Below, in pieces: positions 8,360 to 18,341 of a stretch of DNA of 64,000 nt. The DNA comes from Devosia aquimaris (GTDB taxonomy: Bacteria > Pseudomonadota > Alphaproteobacteria > Rhizobiales > Devosiaceae), in contig NZ_JAIEZN010000001.1 of assembly GCF_020169335.1 (NCBI RefSeq), positions 1,787,805-1,851,804 on the forward strand. Reading direction: 5' to 3'. Positions within the stretch are counted from its first letter, which is position 1; every line of letters starts with the position of its first letter. The translations under genes and the position numbers were made by a program. Under the pieces are notes generated by a model. It did no database searches. It worked only from the letters and a program-made list of their open reading frames with translations, and was not told the DNA's origin.

Positions 8360-10132
8360 TCAGCGGATCATGTTGAGCGCTTCCTGCAGCATCTTGTCGG
8401 CTGCACTGACGATGCGGGTGCCCGCGGCATAGGCCTGCTGGGTCACGATCAGCTTGGTGAACTCGTCCGAAATATCGGTGTTGGACGCTTCCAGAGCCCC
8501 GCCGATGATGCCCGAGCCGGACAGATCCAGGATCGCTTCACCCGATTCCGAAGTGGTGGCAAACACGCCGCCATCCAGGCGCTTGAGTTGGTTGATGGCG
8601 TTGAACTGCGCCGTCACCACCTGAGCCATGTCGATGCGTTCGCCGTTCGAATAGGTCGCCACAACGCGGCCGCTGTCATTGATGGCCACCGACACGAACT
8701 CGCCGGCGCCATAGCCGTTCTGGTTCAGCGTGGACACATTGACGGTGCCGTTGACGTCGGCGAACTGCGAAATGCCGTTCGTGTCGTGCTTGAGCTCGAC
8801 ATTGCCGATGGAGACGCCGTTGATGGTCAGGCCGGTCAGCGTGGTCGACGACACGCCCGGAGGGGCAAGCGAACCGTCCGCGCCGAAGGTGTAGGTCTGG
8901 CCGGTGTTGGTCCACATCGGCGAGCTACCCTTGGCGGCGCTGTCGGACATGTAGAACAGGTTCCACGTGTCCTTGCCGCCCGAAGCGGCGCTGTCGACCT
9001 TCGCCCAGCGCATCTGCACGTTGGCCGGAGCACCGTTGGACGCGTAGACCGTAATTGCGCCGCCGGCCACGGAGTTGGACTTGAACAAGGTGTCATCGCT
9101 GGCAGCGATCGTGGTCACGGTCGGCCGGGTCGGCGCGCTGGACTCGCTCGGATTGGTCAGACCAAGGGCCGCCAGCTGGGCGGGCGTGCCGCCAGTCACG
9201 GAGAACTTGGCATGGTAGTCGCTGCCCAAATTGATGCGCAGATTGCCGGCATTGATGTCGATCACGGCACTGGCAGCAGCGGGGCCACCGGCAGAGCGCA
9301 ACGACGCCTGCATGGTAGCCAGCACGCTGGCGACCGTACCCGGCGCAGTGGTGATGTCGATGGCCTGACGGCCGCTTGCAGCGGCGCCGCCATTGGTGAA
9401 CTCAAAGGTCGTCGCAATGCCGTTCACATTCAGCGACACCGTACTGCCGACGGTAAAGACGGTCGCAGCGGCGTCCGTACCGGTGAGAGCAGCGCCAGTC
9501 ATGGCCGCAGAGGTCGAGGCGCCGGCGTAGCCCGAGTAGGCGTTCGGCTCCATCAACTCGCTGTTGTAGACCGTCGCATTGTAATTGGTGGTCTTGGGCA
9601 GCTGCGGCAGGTTGGCCTGGTAGTTGATGCGGTTGGTCACCTGTGCGGGCAGGAAGGCGTTCGACAGCTTGATCACCTCGGGCACAGAACCCGAGATATT
9701 GCCCGTGGTGGTGTCGATCGGCAGACCCTTGAGATAGTAGCCAGCGCCATTGACCAGCAGACCGTCCTTGTCGATCTCGAAATCGCCGCGACGGGTGTAG
9801 AAATTGGTGCCCGCAAACACCGAATTGCCGTCCGACTGCCCGATCTTGGGCTCGACCACGAAGAACCCGTTCGAGTTCAGCGCCACAAACGTTTCGTTGG
9901 AAACCGTCTTGATGTCACCCTGCACGTCATTGGTGCCGCGCGATTGCGCCAGAACGGCGCCGGGAACCTGGCGCTTCAGCGGTGCATCGGGGATCAGGTC
10001 GAGGAAGTCGGTCTCAATGCGTTTGTAACCCGTGGTCTGCGAGTTCGCGATGTTGCCCGAGATGTTTTCCAACGCGTGCGACTGCGCCCTGAGACCGGTC
10101 ACCGCACTGGAAAGAGCGCCATAAATACCCAT
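8360..10132 (-). CDS. flgE: Flagellar hook protein FlgE (590 aa)
   Basis: The N-terminal hook/rod signature (MGIYGALSSAVTGLRAQ, NISGNIANSQTTGYKR) and the C-terminal LTQQAY-like motif (FTKLIVTQQAYAAGTRIVSA) identify the hook subunit FlgE. The protein is longer than the 400-residue Salmonella FlgE owing to a central insertion (roughly residues 190-330). It is first in the minus-strand operon flgE-flgK-flgL, with a 69-base gap to flgK. GGAG precedes the ATG. The promoter should lie in 10133-10360, shared head-to-head with the ATPase gene, but I cannot recognise a sigma-54 or class II flagellar motif with confidence. Confidence 0.93.
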   Translation of the reverse strand: MGIYGALSSAVTGLRAQSHALENISGNIANSQTTGYKRIETDFLDLIPDAPLKRQVPGAVLAQSRGTNDVQGDIKTVSNETFVALNSNGFFVVEPKIGQSDGNSVFAGTNFYTRRGDFEIDKDGLLVNGAGYYLKGLPIDTTTGNISGSVPEVIKLSNAFLPAQVTNRINYQANLPQLPKTTNYNATVYNSELMEPNAYSGYAGASTSAAMTGAALTGTDAAATVFTVGSTVSLNVNGIATTFEFTNGGAAASGRQAIDITTAPGTVASVLATMQASLRSAGGPAAASAVIDINAGNLRINLGSDYHAKFSVTGGTPAQLAALGLTNPSESSAPTRPTVTTIAASDDTLFKSNSVAGGAITVYASNGAPANVQMRWAKVDSAASGGKDTWNLFYMSDSAAKGSSPMWTNTGQTYTFGADGSLAPPGVSSTTLTGLTINGVSIGNVELKHDTNGISQFADVNGTVNVSTLNQNGYGAGEFVSVAINDSGRVVATYSNGERIDMAQVVTAQFNAINQLKRLDGGVFATTSESGEAILDLSGSGIIGGALEASNTDISDEFTKLIVTQQAYAAGTRIVSAADKMLQEALNMIR

Positions 10133-10360
10133 GAGATACTCCGTAAACCCCGTTTGCGCCTTCAGACGCGTTCACCCCTCTATAAGCAAACGCAATGCCA
10201 ACCAGCCTATCCATTGATTTTGTTGGATTATTTCTGCATCGCCCCCGGCATTTCCTGTCCAGGACGGCAGAAGAGTCCGAGCGCACGGCAGAAATTGCCG
10301 TACGCTTGTGGTCAGCTGTGCCATGCAGTAAGGGGAAAGGCCTGTGTTTCGGGGCCCACC

Positions 10361-11227
10361 ATGCTGTTTCAGTCTGCCGATGAGTTCATCCAGTCGCCGC
10401 GTCGCGCCGTGACCGTCTTTGGCATGGCCGGAGTGGGCAAGACCCGGCTGTCCGCCATGCTGCGCGCGTCCAACTGGTTCCACTATTCGGCCGATTATCG
10501 CATCGGCACGCGCTACATGGGCGAAGCCATCGTCGACAATTTCAAGCGCGAGGCCATGAAGGTCCCCTTCCTGGCGCAACTGCTGCGCTCGGATTCGATC
10601 TACATCTCGTCCAACCTGACCTTTGGCAATCTCGATCCGCTGTCGAGCTATCTGGGCACCCCCGGCAATCCGGACCGTGGCGGCCTGCCGCTGGTGGAAT
10701 ACCAGCGCCGTCAGGAGCAGCACCGCGTCGCCGAGATCGCTGCGCTGCAGGACGTGCCGCACTTCATCGAGCGCGCCAAGGCGCTCTATGGCTATGACAA
10801 TTTCATCGCCGATACGGGCGGCTCGCTGATCGAGGTCATCGACCCCACCGATCCCGAAGACCCCGTTGTGCGCACGCTGGCGGCATCGACTGCCCTGCTC
10901 TACATCCGCGGCACCGGCAAGGACGCCGCCGAGCTCGTGCGACGCTTCAAGCAGAGCCCAAAGCCGATGTACTACCGGCCGCAGTTTCTCCTGGAGAAAT
11001 GGGCCGAGTACAAGCTGATCAACGGCATTGCAGAGGACTGCGACGTGGACCCGGCCGGCTTTGGCGCCTGGGGCTTCGAGGCCCTGCTGCATGACCGTCT
11101 GCCGCGCTACCAGGCGCTGGCTGACAATTTTGGCTACACTGTCGAGGCCTCCGACCTGGCCATGGTGCGCGACGGCGACGAATTCATCGATCTGATGGCG
11201 GCGGCGATCGAGCGGCGAATGCGATAG
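10361..11227 (+). CDS. P-loop ATPase of unknown function
   Basis: A 288-residue soluble protein with a clear Walker A motif near the N terminus (GMAGVGKT, residues 21-28). Other segments include DYRIGTRYMGEAIVD, a possible acidic strand-end DTGGSLIEVIDPTDPED, and LYIRGTGKDAAELVRRF. I recognise no experimentally characterised family. The frame is open far upstream, but that stretch is the antisense shadow of flgE; the ATG at 10361 starts the protein-like part. It lies 68 bases before metA on the same strand and may be co-transcribed. Kinase or GTPase-like activity is possible from the fold but not shown. Confidence 0.8.
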   Translation: MLFQSADEFIQSPRRAVTVFGMAGVGKTRLSAMLRASNWFHYSADYRIGTRYMGEAIVDNFKREAMKVPFLAQLLRSDSIYISSNLTFGNLDPLSSYLGTPGNPDRGGLPLVEYQRRQEQHRVAEIAALQDVPHFIERAKALYGYDNFIADTGGSLIEVIDPTDPEDPVVRTLAASTALLYIRGTGKDAAELVRRFKQSPKPMYYRPQFLLEKWAEYKLINGIAEDCDVDPAGFGAWGFEALLHDRLPRYQALADNFGYTVEASDLAMVRDGDEFIDLMAAAIERRMR

Positions 11228-11295
11228 CGCGATCTCCAGTTGGAGACGCGCGCCGCTTGAATCGCTTCCTCACGATCGCCAGCTAAGAGGCTGCC

Positions 11296-12207
11296 ATGCC
11301 TATTCGAATTCCCGATAACCTGCCTGCCCGCAAGACCCTCGAAGACGAGGGCGTCAATGTCATGGACTCCACGCGCGCCGCGCGCCAGGACATCCGCCCG
11401 CTCGAAATCGGCCTGCTCAACCTGATGCCCAACAAGGAGCGGACCGAGACCCAGTTCGCCCGGCTCATCGGCGCAACGCCACTGCAGGTCGACCTGACCC
11501 TGGTGCGGGTCACCGAGCACCAGTCCAAGAACACCTCAGAAGACTATCTGCGCAGCTTCTACAGCACCTGGGAAGAAGTGCGCGGCCGCAAGTTCGATGG
11601 CCTGATCATCACCGGCGCGCCGGTGGCCCACATCCCCTTTGAGGAGGTGCGCTACTGGCCCGAGATGGTCGAGATCATGAACTGGACGCAGACCAATGTG
11701 CACCACACCATGTTCATCTGTTGGGGTGCGCAGGCCGCGTTGCACCATTTCCATGGTGTCCGGCGCTATCGCACGCCCCGGAAGGCTTTTGGCGTGTTCC
11801 GGCACGATGTGGTCAACCCGCGCTCGCCCTATCTGCGCGGCTTCTCCGATCGCCCCATGGTGCCGGTGTCGCGCTACAACGACATCGACCGCACAACGCT
11901 GGGGCCGGACCTCGAAGTGCTGATCGACAACAGCGAGATTGGCCTGTGCATGCTGGGCGATGAAAAGCACCGCGCTGTGCATTTCCTCAATCACCTCGAA
12001 TACGACAATCGCTCGCTGGCCGATGAGTATGAGCGCGATGTCAAGGCCGGGCTGGACACACCGCCGCCGGCCAATCTGTTCCCCAATGGCGACACCACGG
12101 CCCAGCCGGAAAACCGCTGGCGCAGCCATGCCCATCTGCTGTTCCAGAACTGGATCAACGAGATCTACCAGACGACGCCATACGACATGAACGAGATCGG
12201 GCGCTGA
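11296..12207 (+). CDS. metA: Homoserine O-acyltransferase MetA
   Basis: A 303-residue MetA-family enzyme that acylates L-homoserine in the first committed step of methionine synthesis. Landmarks are [24 protein letters not shown], the nucleophile Cys142 in [10 protein letters not shown], and FNHLEY-like FLNHLEYD. In this family residue 111 is linked to donor choice: Gly for succinyl-CoA, Glu for acetyl-CoA. Here the segment is [13 protein letters not shown], placing Ala at position 111, so the donor cannot be read off. AGAGG lies shortly before the ATG. I looked for a SAM-II riboswitch in the 68-base leader and found no convincing match. Confidence 0.94.
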   Translation: MPIRIPDNLPARKTLEDEGVNVMDSTRAARQDIRPLEIGLLNLMPNKERTETQFARLIGATPLQVDLTLVRVTEHQSKNTSEDYLRSFYSTWEEVRGRKFDGLIITGAPVAHIPFEEVRYWPEMVEIMNWTQTNVHHTMFICWGAQAALHHFHGVRRYRTPRKAFGVFRHDVVNPRSPYLRGFSDRPMVPVSRYNDIDRTTLGPDLEVLIDNSEIGLCMLGDEKHRAVHFLNHLEYDNRSLADEYERDVKAGLDTPPPANLFPNGDTTAQPENRWRSHAHLLFQNWINEIYQTTPYDMNEIGR

Positions 12208-12223
12208 CCGCGCGCCGTCCCTG

Positions 12224-12246
12224 GGGCCCCGCATCCGGCGGGGCCC
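12224..12246 (+). terminator. Strong hairpin after metA, no U-run
   Basis: A 9-bp perfect GC stem (12224-12232 GGGCCCCGC with 12238-12246 GCGGGGCCC, loop ATCCG) lies 17 bases after the metA stop. It lacks a T-tract, so it may only protect the 3' end or slow polymerase. Confidence 0.4.
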
Positions 12247-12299
12247 ATTGCAGACGCCGCACAAATCCCTATCTTCCGGTCTGATCGAGAGACCCGCGC

Positions 12300-13751
12300 G
12301 TGCCCCAAACTCCCACGACCATTGTCGACGAACTGGGCATTGCCCTGGCCAATATGGCCGATGCCGCCACTGGCGCTTTCACGCCCACCTTGCGTCTGGG
12401 CGTGACGGGCCTCAGCCGCGCCGGCAAGACCATCTTCATCACCGCCCTGGTGCACAATCTGCTGACCGGTGGTCGCATGCCCGGCTTTGCGCCGCTCGCC
12501 GAAGGCCGCTTCATCGGCGCCCGGCTGGCCGAATATCCCGACGCGACCATCCCGCGCTTTGCCTATGAGCAGCATCTGGAGACCCTGACCAGCAAGAACC
12601 CGGCCTGGCCCGAAGGCACGCGCCGCATCTCCCAGCTGCGCCTGGTGCTCAAATATCAGTCCCGCCACTGGTACAATGGCCTGCGCGGCCCCTCGACGCT
12701 CAATCTCGACATCGTCGACTACCCCGGCGAATGGCTGCTCGATCTGCCGCTCTTGGGCTTGAGCTTTGCCCAGTGGAGCGCCGAGGCGCTGGAACGCGCC
12801 CGCCGTCCCGGTTCGTCCGCTGAGGCAGGGCCATTCCTCGCGCAACTGGCCGAGATCGACACCGCCAAGCCCGCCAATGATCCCGATGCCGAACGGCTTG
12901 CCACCAGTTTTACCGACTATCTGCGGCGCAGCCGCGAGGACGGCGCCCTCTCCACCCTGCCTCCGGGGCGCTTCCTGCTGCCGGGTGATCTCGAGGGCTC
13001 GCCGGCCCTCACCTTCGCCCCCTTGCCGCCACCGGCAGCACCCAGCCGTAGCGGTAGCCTCTATGCCATGCTGGAGCACCGCTACGAGGCCTATAAGGCC
13101 CAGGTGGTGCGCCCCTTCTTCCGCGACCACTTCGCTCGCCTCGACCGCCAGGTCGTGCTGGTCGATACCCTGCGCGCCCTCAATGCCGGCCCGGCCGCCG
13201 TCGCCGATCTGGAAACGGCACTCACCGCCGTGCTGGCCTGCTTCCGCCAGGGCGAGGCCAATGCCCTGCTGCGCCCCTTCGCGCGGCGCATCGACCGCAT
13301 CCTGTTCGCCGCCACCAAGGCCGATCACGTCCACCACACCAGCCACGATCGCCTGGGCGCCATTCTCAATCGCCTGGTTGCCAATGCCAGCAAGCGGGCC
13401 CGTTTTGCTGGCGCGGACACACGCTCGCTGGCCATTGCCGGACTGCGCGCCACGCGCGAAGGCACCATCACCGAGGCGGGTGAAACCCTGCCCACCCTGA
13501 TCGGTACGCCCATGAAGGGCGAAACGCTGGATGGTGTCACCTATGACGGCAAGTCGGAAATCGCCTTGTTTCCCGGGGACTTGCCGGAACGACCCGATTC
13601 ACTGTTCGAGGATGGCACGCCCGTTTCGCTCAACTTCCTCCGCTTTGCGCCGCCTGCCCGGATCGAGCGCAATGCCAGCGGTGACGTGGTGCTGCCCCAT
13701 ATCCGCTTCGATCGCGCCCTGGATTATCTGATTGGAGACTGGCTCGCATGA
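12300..13751 (+). CDS. YcjX family P-loop protein (DUF463)
   Basis: A 483-residue protein of the YcjX/DUF463 family, a widespread proteobacterial GTPase-like group induced by envelope or heat stress in E. coli; the molecular role is unresolved. The Walker A region is GLSRAGKT near residue 38, DIVDYPGEWLLDLP is the conserved stretch that resembles a G3 region, and AATKADHVHH looks like an N/TKxD base-recognition motif. The start is GTG at 12300, the first codon giving the family-like N terminus. Its stop overlaps the ycjF-like start by 4 bases (ATGA), indicating coupled translation. Confidence 0.9.
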   Translation: MPQTPTTIVDELGIALANMADAATGAFTPTLRLGVTGLSRAGKTIFITALVHNLLTGGRMPGFAPLAEGRFIGARLAEYPDATIPRFAYEQHLETLTSKNPAWPEGTRRISQLRLVLKYQSRHWYNGLRGPSTLNLDIVDYPGEWLLDLPLLGLSFAQWSAEALERARRPGSSAEAGPFLAQLAEIDTAKPANDPDAERLATSFTDYLRRSREDGALSTLPPGRFLLPGDLEGSPALTFAPLPPPAAPSRSGSLYAMLEHRYEAYKAQVVRPFFRDHFARLDRQVVLVDTLRALNAGPAAVADLETALTAVLACFRQGEANALLRPFARRIDRILFAATKADHVHHTSHDRLGAILNRLVANASKRARFAGADTRSLAIAGLRATREGTITEAGETLPTLIGTPMKGETLDGVTYDGKSEIALFPGDLPERPDSLFEDGTPVSLNFLRFAPPARIERNASGDVVLPHIRFDRALDYLIGDWLA

Positions 13752-14761
13752 AACGCCCCATTGCCCGTCCCGTATCCACCGACAGCGACGACAGCATCAC
13801 CGTCCGCGCGCCCCGAGCCTTCGCCCCCGATGTGGTCGAATTGGCTGAACCCGTTTTCGATCCGACAGACGAGGCCGCGCTGGTCGCCCCGCCCATCCGC
13901 CGCATGAGCTGGTGGGGCCGCCTGCTCTGGACCACGGGCGGCATCCTGGTCTCCGCCGGTCTCGGCCTTGCCGCCGATCGCCTGATCCGCGACCTCTTTG
14001 CCGCCAATCCCTGGCTCGGCTGGCTGGGCCTGGGGGTGCTGGGCCTGTTCCTGCTCGCTGGGCTGGTCCTCGCCATTCGCGAGGTCTATGCCCTGCGCCG
14101 CCTGCGCGCGCTGGATGCCTTGAAACGTGAGGCCGCGGCGGCCGTTGCCGACAATGATCAGCACAAGGCCCACCGCATAGCTGAGCATCTGCTCGGCATC
14201 TATGGCCCGCGGCCCGACCTGGCTCGCGCCCGCCAGAGCGTCAGTGAAAACCTGCCGCATCTGTTCGATGGCCACGAGATCGTCGCCATGGCCGAACGCA
14301 GCCTGATGGCGCCGCTCGACGCCCGCGCCAAGGTGTTGACCGCGGCGTCAGCCCGGCGCGTCGCCCTCGTCACGGCGGTATCGCCACGCGCCTTGGTCGA
14401 CATCGCCTTTGTCATCTATGAGAGCATCCGCCTGGCCGGTGCCATTGCCGCGCTCTACGGCGCCCGCCCAGGCTTCTTTGGCTTCTGGCGGCTCACCGGG
14501 GCCGTGCTGGCCCATCTGGCCGTCACCGGCGGCCTGGTGCTCACCGATGGCATTGTCGAACAATTGGTGGGTCAGGGCCTCGCTGCCAAGCTCTCGGCCC
14601 GGCTGGGCGAAGGCGTCGTCAATGGTCTGATGACCGTCCGGGTCGGCATTGCCGCCATGCGGGTGGTGCGGCCCCTACCCTTCGATACCCAGCCCCAGCC
14701 AGTGGTGCGGGACTTCATTCCAGAGCTGACGCGGGTGGCCAAGGACGCGACCACGCCCTGA
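13748..14761 (+). CDS. YcjF family inner-membrane protein (TIGR01620/DUF697)
   Basis: A 337-residue protein with an acidic, disordered N terminus and two hydrophobic segments near residues 57-77 (LLWTTGGILVSAGLGLAAD) and 90-115 (LGLGVLGLFLLAGLVLAI). The C-terminal half carries the DUF697 features (LAGAIAALYGARPGFFGFWRL, VVNGLMTVRVGIAAMRVVRP). It is the usual partner of YcjX and overlaps it by four bases. The function is unknown but the pair is stress-linked in other proteobacteria. Its TGA directly abuts the stop of the convergent EAL gene. Confidence 0.9.
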   Translation: MKRPIARPVSTDSDDSITVRAPRAFAPDVVELAEPVFDPTDEAALVAPPIRRMSWWGRLLWTTGGILVSAGLGLAADRLIRDLFAANPWLGWLGLGVLGLFLLAGLVLAIREVYALRRLRALDALKREAAAAVADNDQHKAHRIAEHLLGIYGPRPDLARARQSVSENLPHLFDGHEIVAMAERSLMAPLDARAKVLTAASARRVALVTAVSPRALVDIAFVIYESIRLAGAIAALYGARPGFFGFWRLTGAVLAHLAVTGGLVLTDGIVEQLVGQGLAAKLSARLGEGVVNGLMTVRVGIAAMRVVRPLPFDTQPQPVVRDFIPELTRVAKDATTP

Positions 14762-15526
14762 TCAGGCGGCGTGCTGCAGTTCGCCGATGGCCTGGAAGGT
14801 CTCGAGCTGCGGGCGGGCAAAATAATAGCCCTGGAAGAGCCTGATCCCCATAGATCTTATCGTCTCGAACTCTGCTGCCGTCTCGACACCCTCTGCCAGC
14901 AGGATGATATCGAGCTCGCTGGCGATCACGACCAATCCCTTGAGTATTGCCTTCTTGACCTGAGACCCCTCGATGCCGCGCAGCAGCTCCATATCGACCT
15001 TGATCAGATCGGTCTGGAACTGGGACAGCAGGGAAAGCCCCGCATAGCCGGCACCGAAATCATCGAGCGCGGTTGTAAAGCCCATCTTGCGATATTCGGA
15101 CACGATATGGCTGACATGAGCCACCTCGGCCATGCGCTCATTCTCGGTGAACTCGAACATCAGGCGGCGCGGATTGAACTGGGCGCGCTGCGCGGCATCA
15201 AGCGATGCCCTGATGCAGGCCTTCGGCTCATAGACGGCATTGGGCATGAAGTTGATGCTGAGCTTGGCGTCTCCCTCGGCAATGCGCGAGCCGGCAAGCT
15301 CAATGGCCTTCACCCGGCAGGCCTGGTCGAAAGCATAGCGGTTGCTATCGTTGACTTGGCTGAGAACCTGAAAAGCGCTCTCTCCGCCCACACCACGCAC
15401 CAGGGCTTCGTAGCCCCAGATCGCGCGGGCAGAGGCGTCGACGATCGGCTGGAACGCCATTGTAAAGGGAATGGAAAACGCGCTGGCGTCAGTATTGCGG
15501 CAGCCGTCGCAACCGGTTTTAGTCAT
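14762..15526 (-). CDS. EAL-domain cyclic-di-GMP phosphodiesterase
   Basis: A single EAL domain of about 254 residues with no membrane segment. Key positions look intact: YEALVRG (the EAL glutamate), INFMPNAVY (Asn), FEFTENE, LDDFGAGYAG, IKVDMEL (Lys), LAEGVET and LFQGYYFARP (Gln), so it should hydrolyse c-di-GMP. The N terminus has closely spaced cysteines (CDGCRN). I place the start at MTKTGCDGC (15526); GTG at 15556 and ATG at 15550 are in frame upstream and cannot be excluded, as no strong ribosome-binding site decides it. c-di-GMP commonly sets the balance between swimming and attachment, which fits the flagellar genes nearby. Confidence 0.9.
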   Translation of the reverse strand: MTKTGCDGCRNTDASAFSIPFTMAFQPIVDASARAIWGYEALVRGVGGESAFQVLSQVNDSNRYAFDQACRVKAIELAGSRIAEGDAKLSINFMPNAVYEPKACIRASLDAAQRAQFNPRRLMFEFTENERMAEVAHVSHIVSEYRKMGFTTALDDFGAGYAGLSLLSQFQTDLIKVDMELLRGIEGSQVKKAILKGLVVIASELDIILLAEGVETAAEFETIRSMGIRLFQGYYFARPQLETFQAIGELQHAA

Positions 15527-15628
15527 GAAAAATCCGAGCTCGACAGTCATTTGCACAAGGAACGCTGCCAGTAAAAGTACCGGTCATCCCTTACGGAAGT
15601 GCAAAAGCCCGATCGTGCAGTCGAACCA

Positions 15629-15948
15629 TCAGTCCTTTGCGGCGCTTGGCGCCAGCGTCACCTTGAGGCCATCGAGCGCATCGCTCATCAGGATCTGGCA
15701 GCACAGGCGCGAATTGGGCCGCACGTCGCCGACGCTGTCGAGCATGTCCTCTTCCTCGTCGCTCGGCGGGCCGACCACGTCGAGCCAGTCCTTGTCGACA
15801 TAGACGTGGCAGGTGGCGCAGCTCAGCGCGCCACCGCACTCGGCCTTGATGTTGAGGCCCCAGTCGCGGATGACCTCCATGACGCGCCAGCCCTCGAGCC
15901 CTTCGAGCTCGTGGTCAACGCCGGCCTGGTCGGTCACAAGGATCTTCA

Positions 15949-15949
<1 letters not shown>
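15629..15949 (-). CDS. [2Fe-2S] ferredoxin (106 aa)
   Basis: An adrenodoxin/ISC-type ferredoxin with cluster cysteines at 38, 44, 47 and 83 or 84 ([16 protein letters not shown], then RLCCQ). Its start codon overlaps the stop of the preceding ferredoxin reductase by one base (TAATG), so the two are translationally coupled and probably form a reductase/ferredoxin pair. With the sulfite reductase upstream on the same strand, it is a plausible electron donor for sulfite reduction, though that partnership is inferred. Confidence 0.93.
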
Positions 15950-17007
<1,058 letters not shown>

Positions 17008-17066
17008 TCATCCATTGGGGGAAAGTTCAGCGCGTCCGTATCCCTGACGAACGCGCTCCACTTAGC

Positions 17067-18341
17067 TCAGGATACGCGGCGAAGAAAGGGGCGCGTGCCC
17101 ACCGGCACTTCGGTGACGCCGACCGGCTGGTAGAACAGCGCCACTTCCGGCAGGCGGTTCTCGACCAGTGCAGCGCGGGTCGGCTCATGTGTCACCACCA
17201 GCGCCGACACGCCGCAGCGGCGCATCAGCGGAATCTGATCCTGCAGGACATCGCCTACAGCGCGGATTTCATTGGCGAATTTATAGCGCTCACGCAGCAG
17301 GCGAGCCGTGGAATAGCCGCGCCCGTCGGTGAAAGCCGGGAACTTTATGGCGATGGAGGCAAAACGGCCGAGATCGTCGGCCACGTCCTCGATTTTTTCG
17401 CCCGGCACCACCAGCAGCCCCAGGGGGTGTGGATTGGCCAGGAAGTCCGCGCGGTTGGCGAGGAAGACGGCAACGGGCACATGGGTATAGCTGGCCGAGG
17501 CCGGCGCGAAGGTCTCTTCCCACTCATGGAACGGATCGGCAATGAAGGCGCCGTCTTTCCAGAGCGTGTGGCGGGTCGCGGCGGTCATGGGAGAAGCGAT
17601 CGCTCCGTTGAAGTCGAAATGGATGCCGCACTCTTTCTTGTTGAGGCCGCGCCAGCGTCCGGCGCGGGGATCCTCACCATCGGCCACCACCGAGGTGCAG
17701 GGCGCACAGCCGATGGACTTGTAGCCTTTCGAGAACAGCGGATGCTCGGGCAGTCCGTGGTCGATCTTGTACTGGTTGACATCGGCATCGGTAAAGTAGG
17801 CCAAAGGATTGACCTTGATGCGATCATCGCTCGTCAGCTCGAAATGCGGCAACACGCCGCGCTCCTTGGTCTGGAAGCGCTTCCGCCCCGTGACCCAGCC
17901 GCCATACTGCTCGGTGATCGGCTCCAGCGGCTCGGTCTTGCGAATGTGGCAGCAGCTGTCCGGATCAGTCTCCCACAAGTTGCCATGCGGGTCGAAGCGC
18001 TTGACGTCCTGCTCATTGGGATGGATCGCGTGAACGTTGATCAACCCCAGATGGGTCTTGAGCGTCTCGACATAGTCGAGCGTCTCCTGGAAATGCTTGC
18101 CGGTCTCGAGGAAATAGACCGGCAGGCTCGGGTCCACCTGCGCCACCAGATGCAACAGCACCGCAGAATCGGCGCCAAAGGACGAGACAATGGCCAGATC
18201 GCCCGGCAGCACTTCGGTTGCGGCAAGGCGCAGCACGCCGACCGCGTCCATCTCGTCGAACATGCCGTTGAGCGAAACAATGCCCAGCGCACGCAGCTTG
18301 TCGTGCGCCGCAGGAACGTGAGCCAGCTTAGGCTGCGCCAT
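17067..18341 (-). CDS. cysH: APS reductase CysH fused to a DUF934 domain
   Basis: Residues 1 to about 250 are an assimilatory adenylyl-sulfate (APS) reductase: SSFGADSAVLLHLV (PP-loop), paired cysteines CCHIRKTEPL at 130/131, CAPC at 212/215 (together a 4Fe-4S site), and the catalytic tail KKECGIH (Cys238). The cluster cysteines indicate APS rather than PAPS as substrate. From about residue 255 to 424 the protein continues as DUF934 (FTDGRGYSTARLLRERY, GDVLQDQIPLMRRCG), normally a separate gene beside cysH/cysI. An internal ATG at 17588, with GGAG upstream, sits at the expected DUF934 start. The start at 18341 lies inside the end of cysI (14-base overlap). Confidence 0.92.
   Translation of the reverse strand: MAQPKLAHVPAAHDKLRALGIVSLNGMFDEMDAVGVLRLAATEVLPGDLAIVSSFGADSAVLLHLVAQVDPSLPVYFLETGKHFQETLDYVETLKTHLGLINVHAIHPNEQDVKRFDPHGNLWETDPDSCCHIRKTEPLEPITEQYGGWVTGRKRFQTKERGVLPHFELTSDDRIKVNPLAYFTDADVNQYKIDHGLPEHPLFSKGYKSIGCAPCTSVVADGEDPRAGRWRGLNKKECGIHFDFNGAIASPMTAATRHTLWKDGAFIADPFHEWEETFAPASASYTHVPVAVFLANRADFLANPHPLGLLVVPGEKIEDVADDLGRFASIAIKFPAFTDGRGYSTARLLRERYKFANEIRAVGDVLQDQIPLMRRCGVSALVVTHEPTRAALVENRLPEVALFYQPVGVTEVPVGTRPFLRRVS

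Noticed and set aside
8588..10360. Upstream extension of the P-loop ATPase frame across flgE
   Set aside because: This stretch is antisense to flgE and reads as Arg/Gly/His-rich noise; the protein-like part starts at ATG 10361.
11228..11295. Possible SAM-II riboswitch upstream of metA
   Set aside because: A stretch CAGCTAAGAGG faintly recalls the SAM-II 3' end, but the TGATTT core and matching P1 stem are missing.
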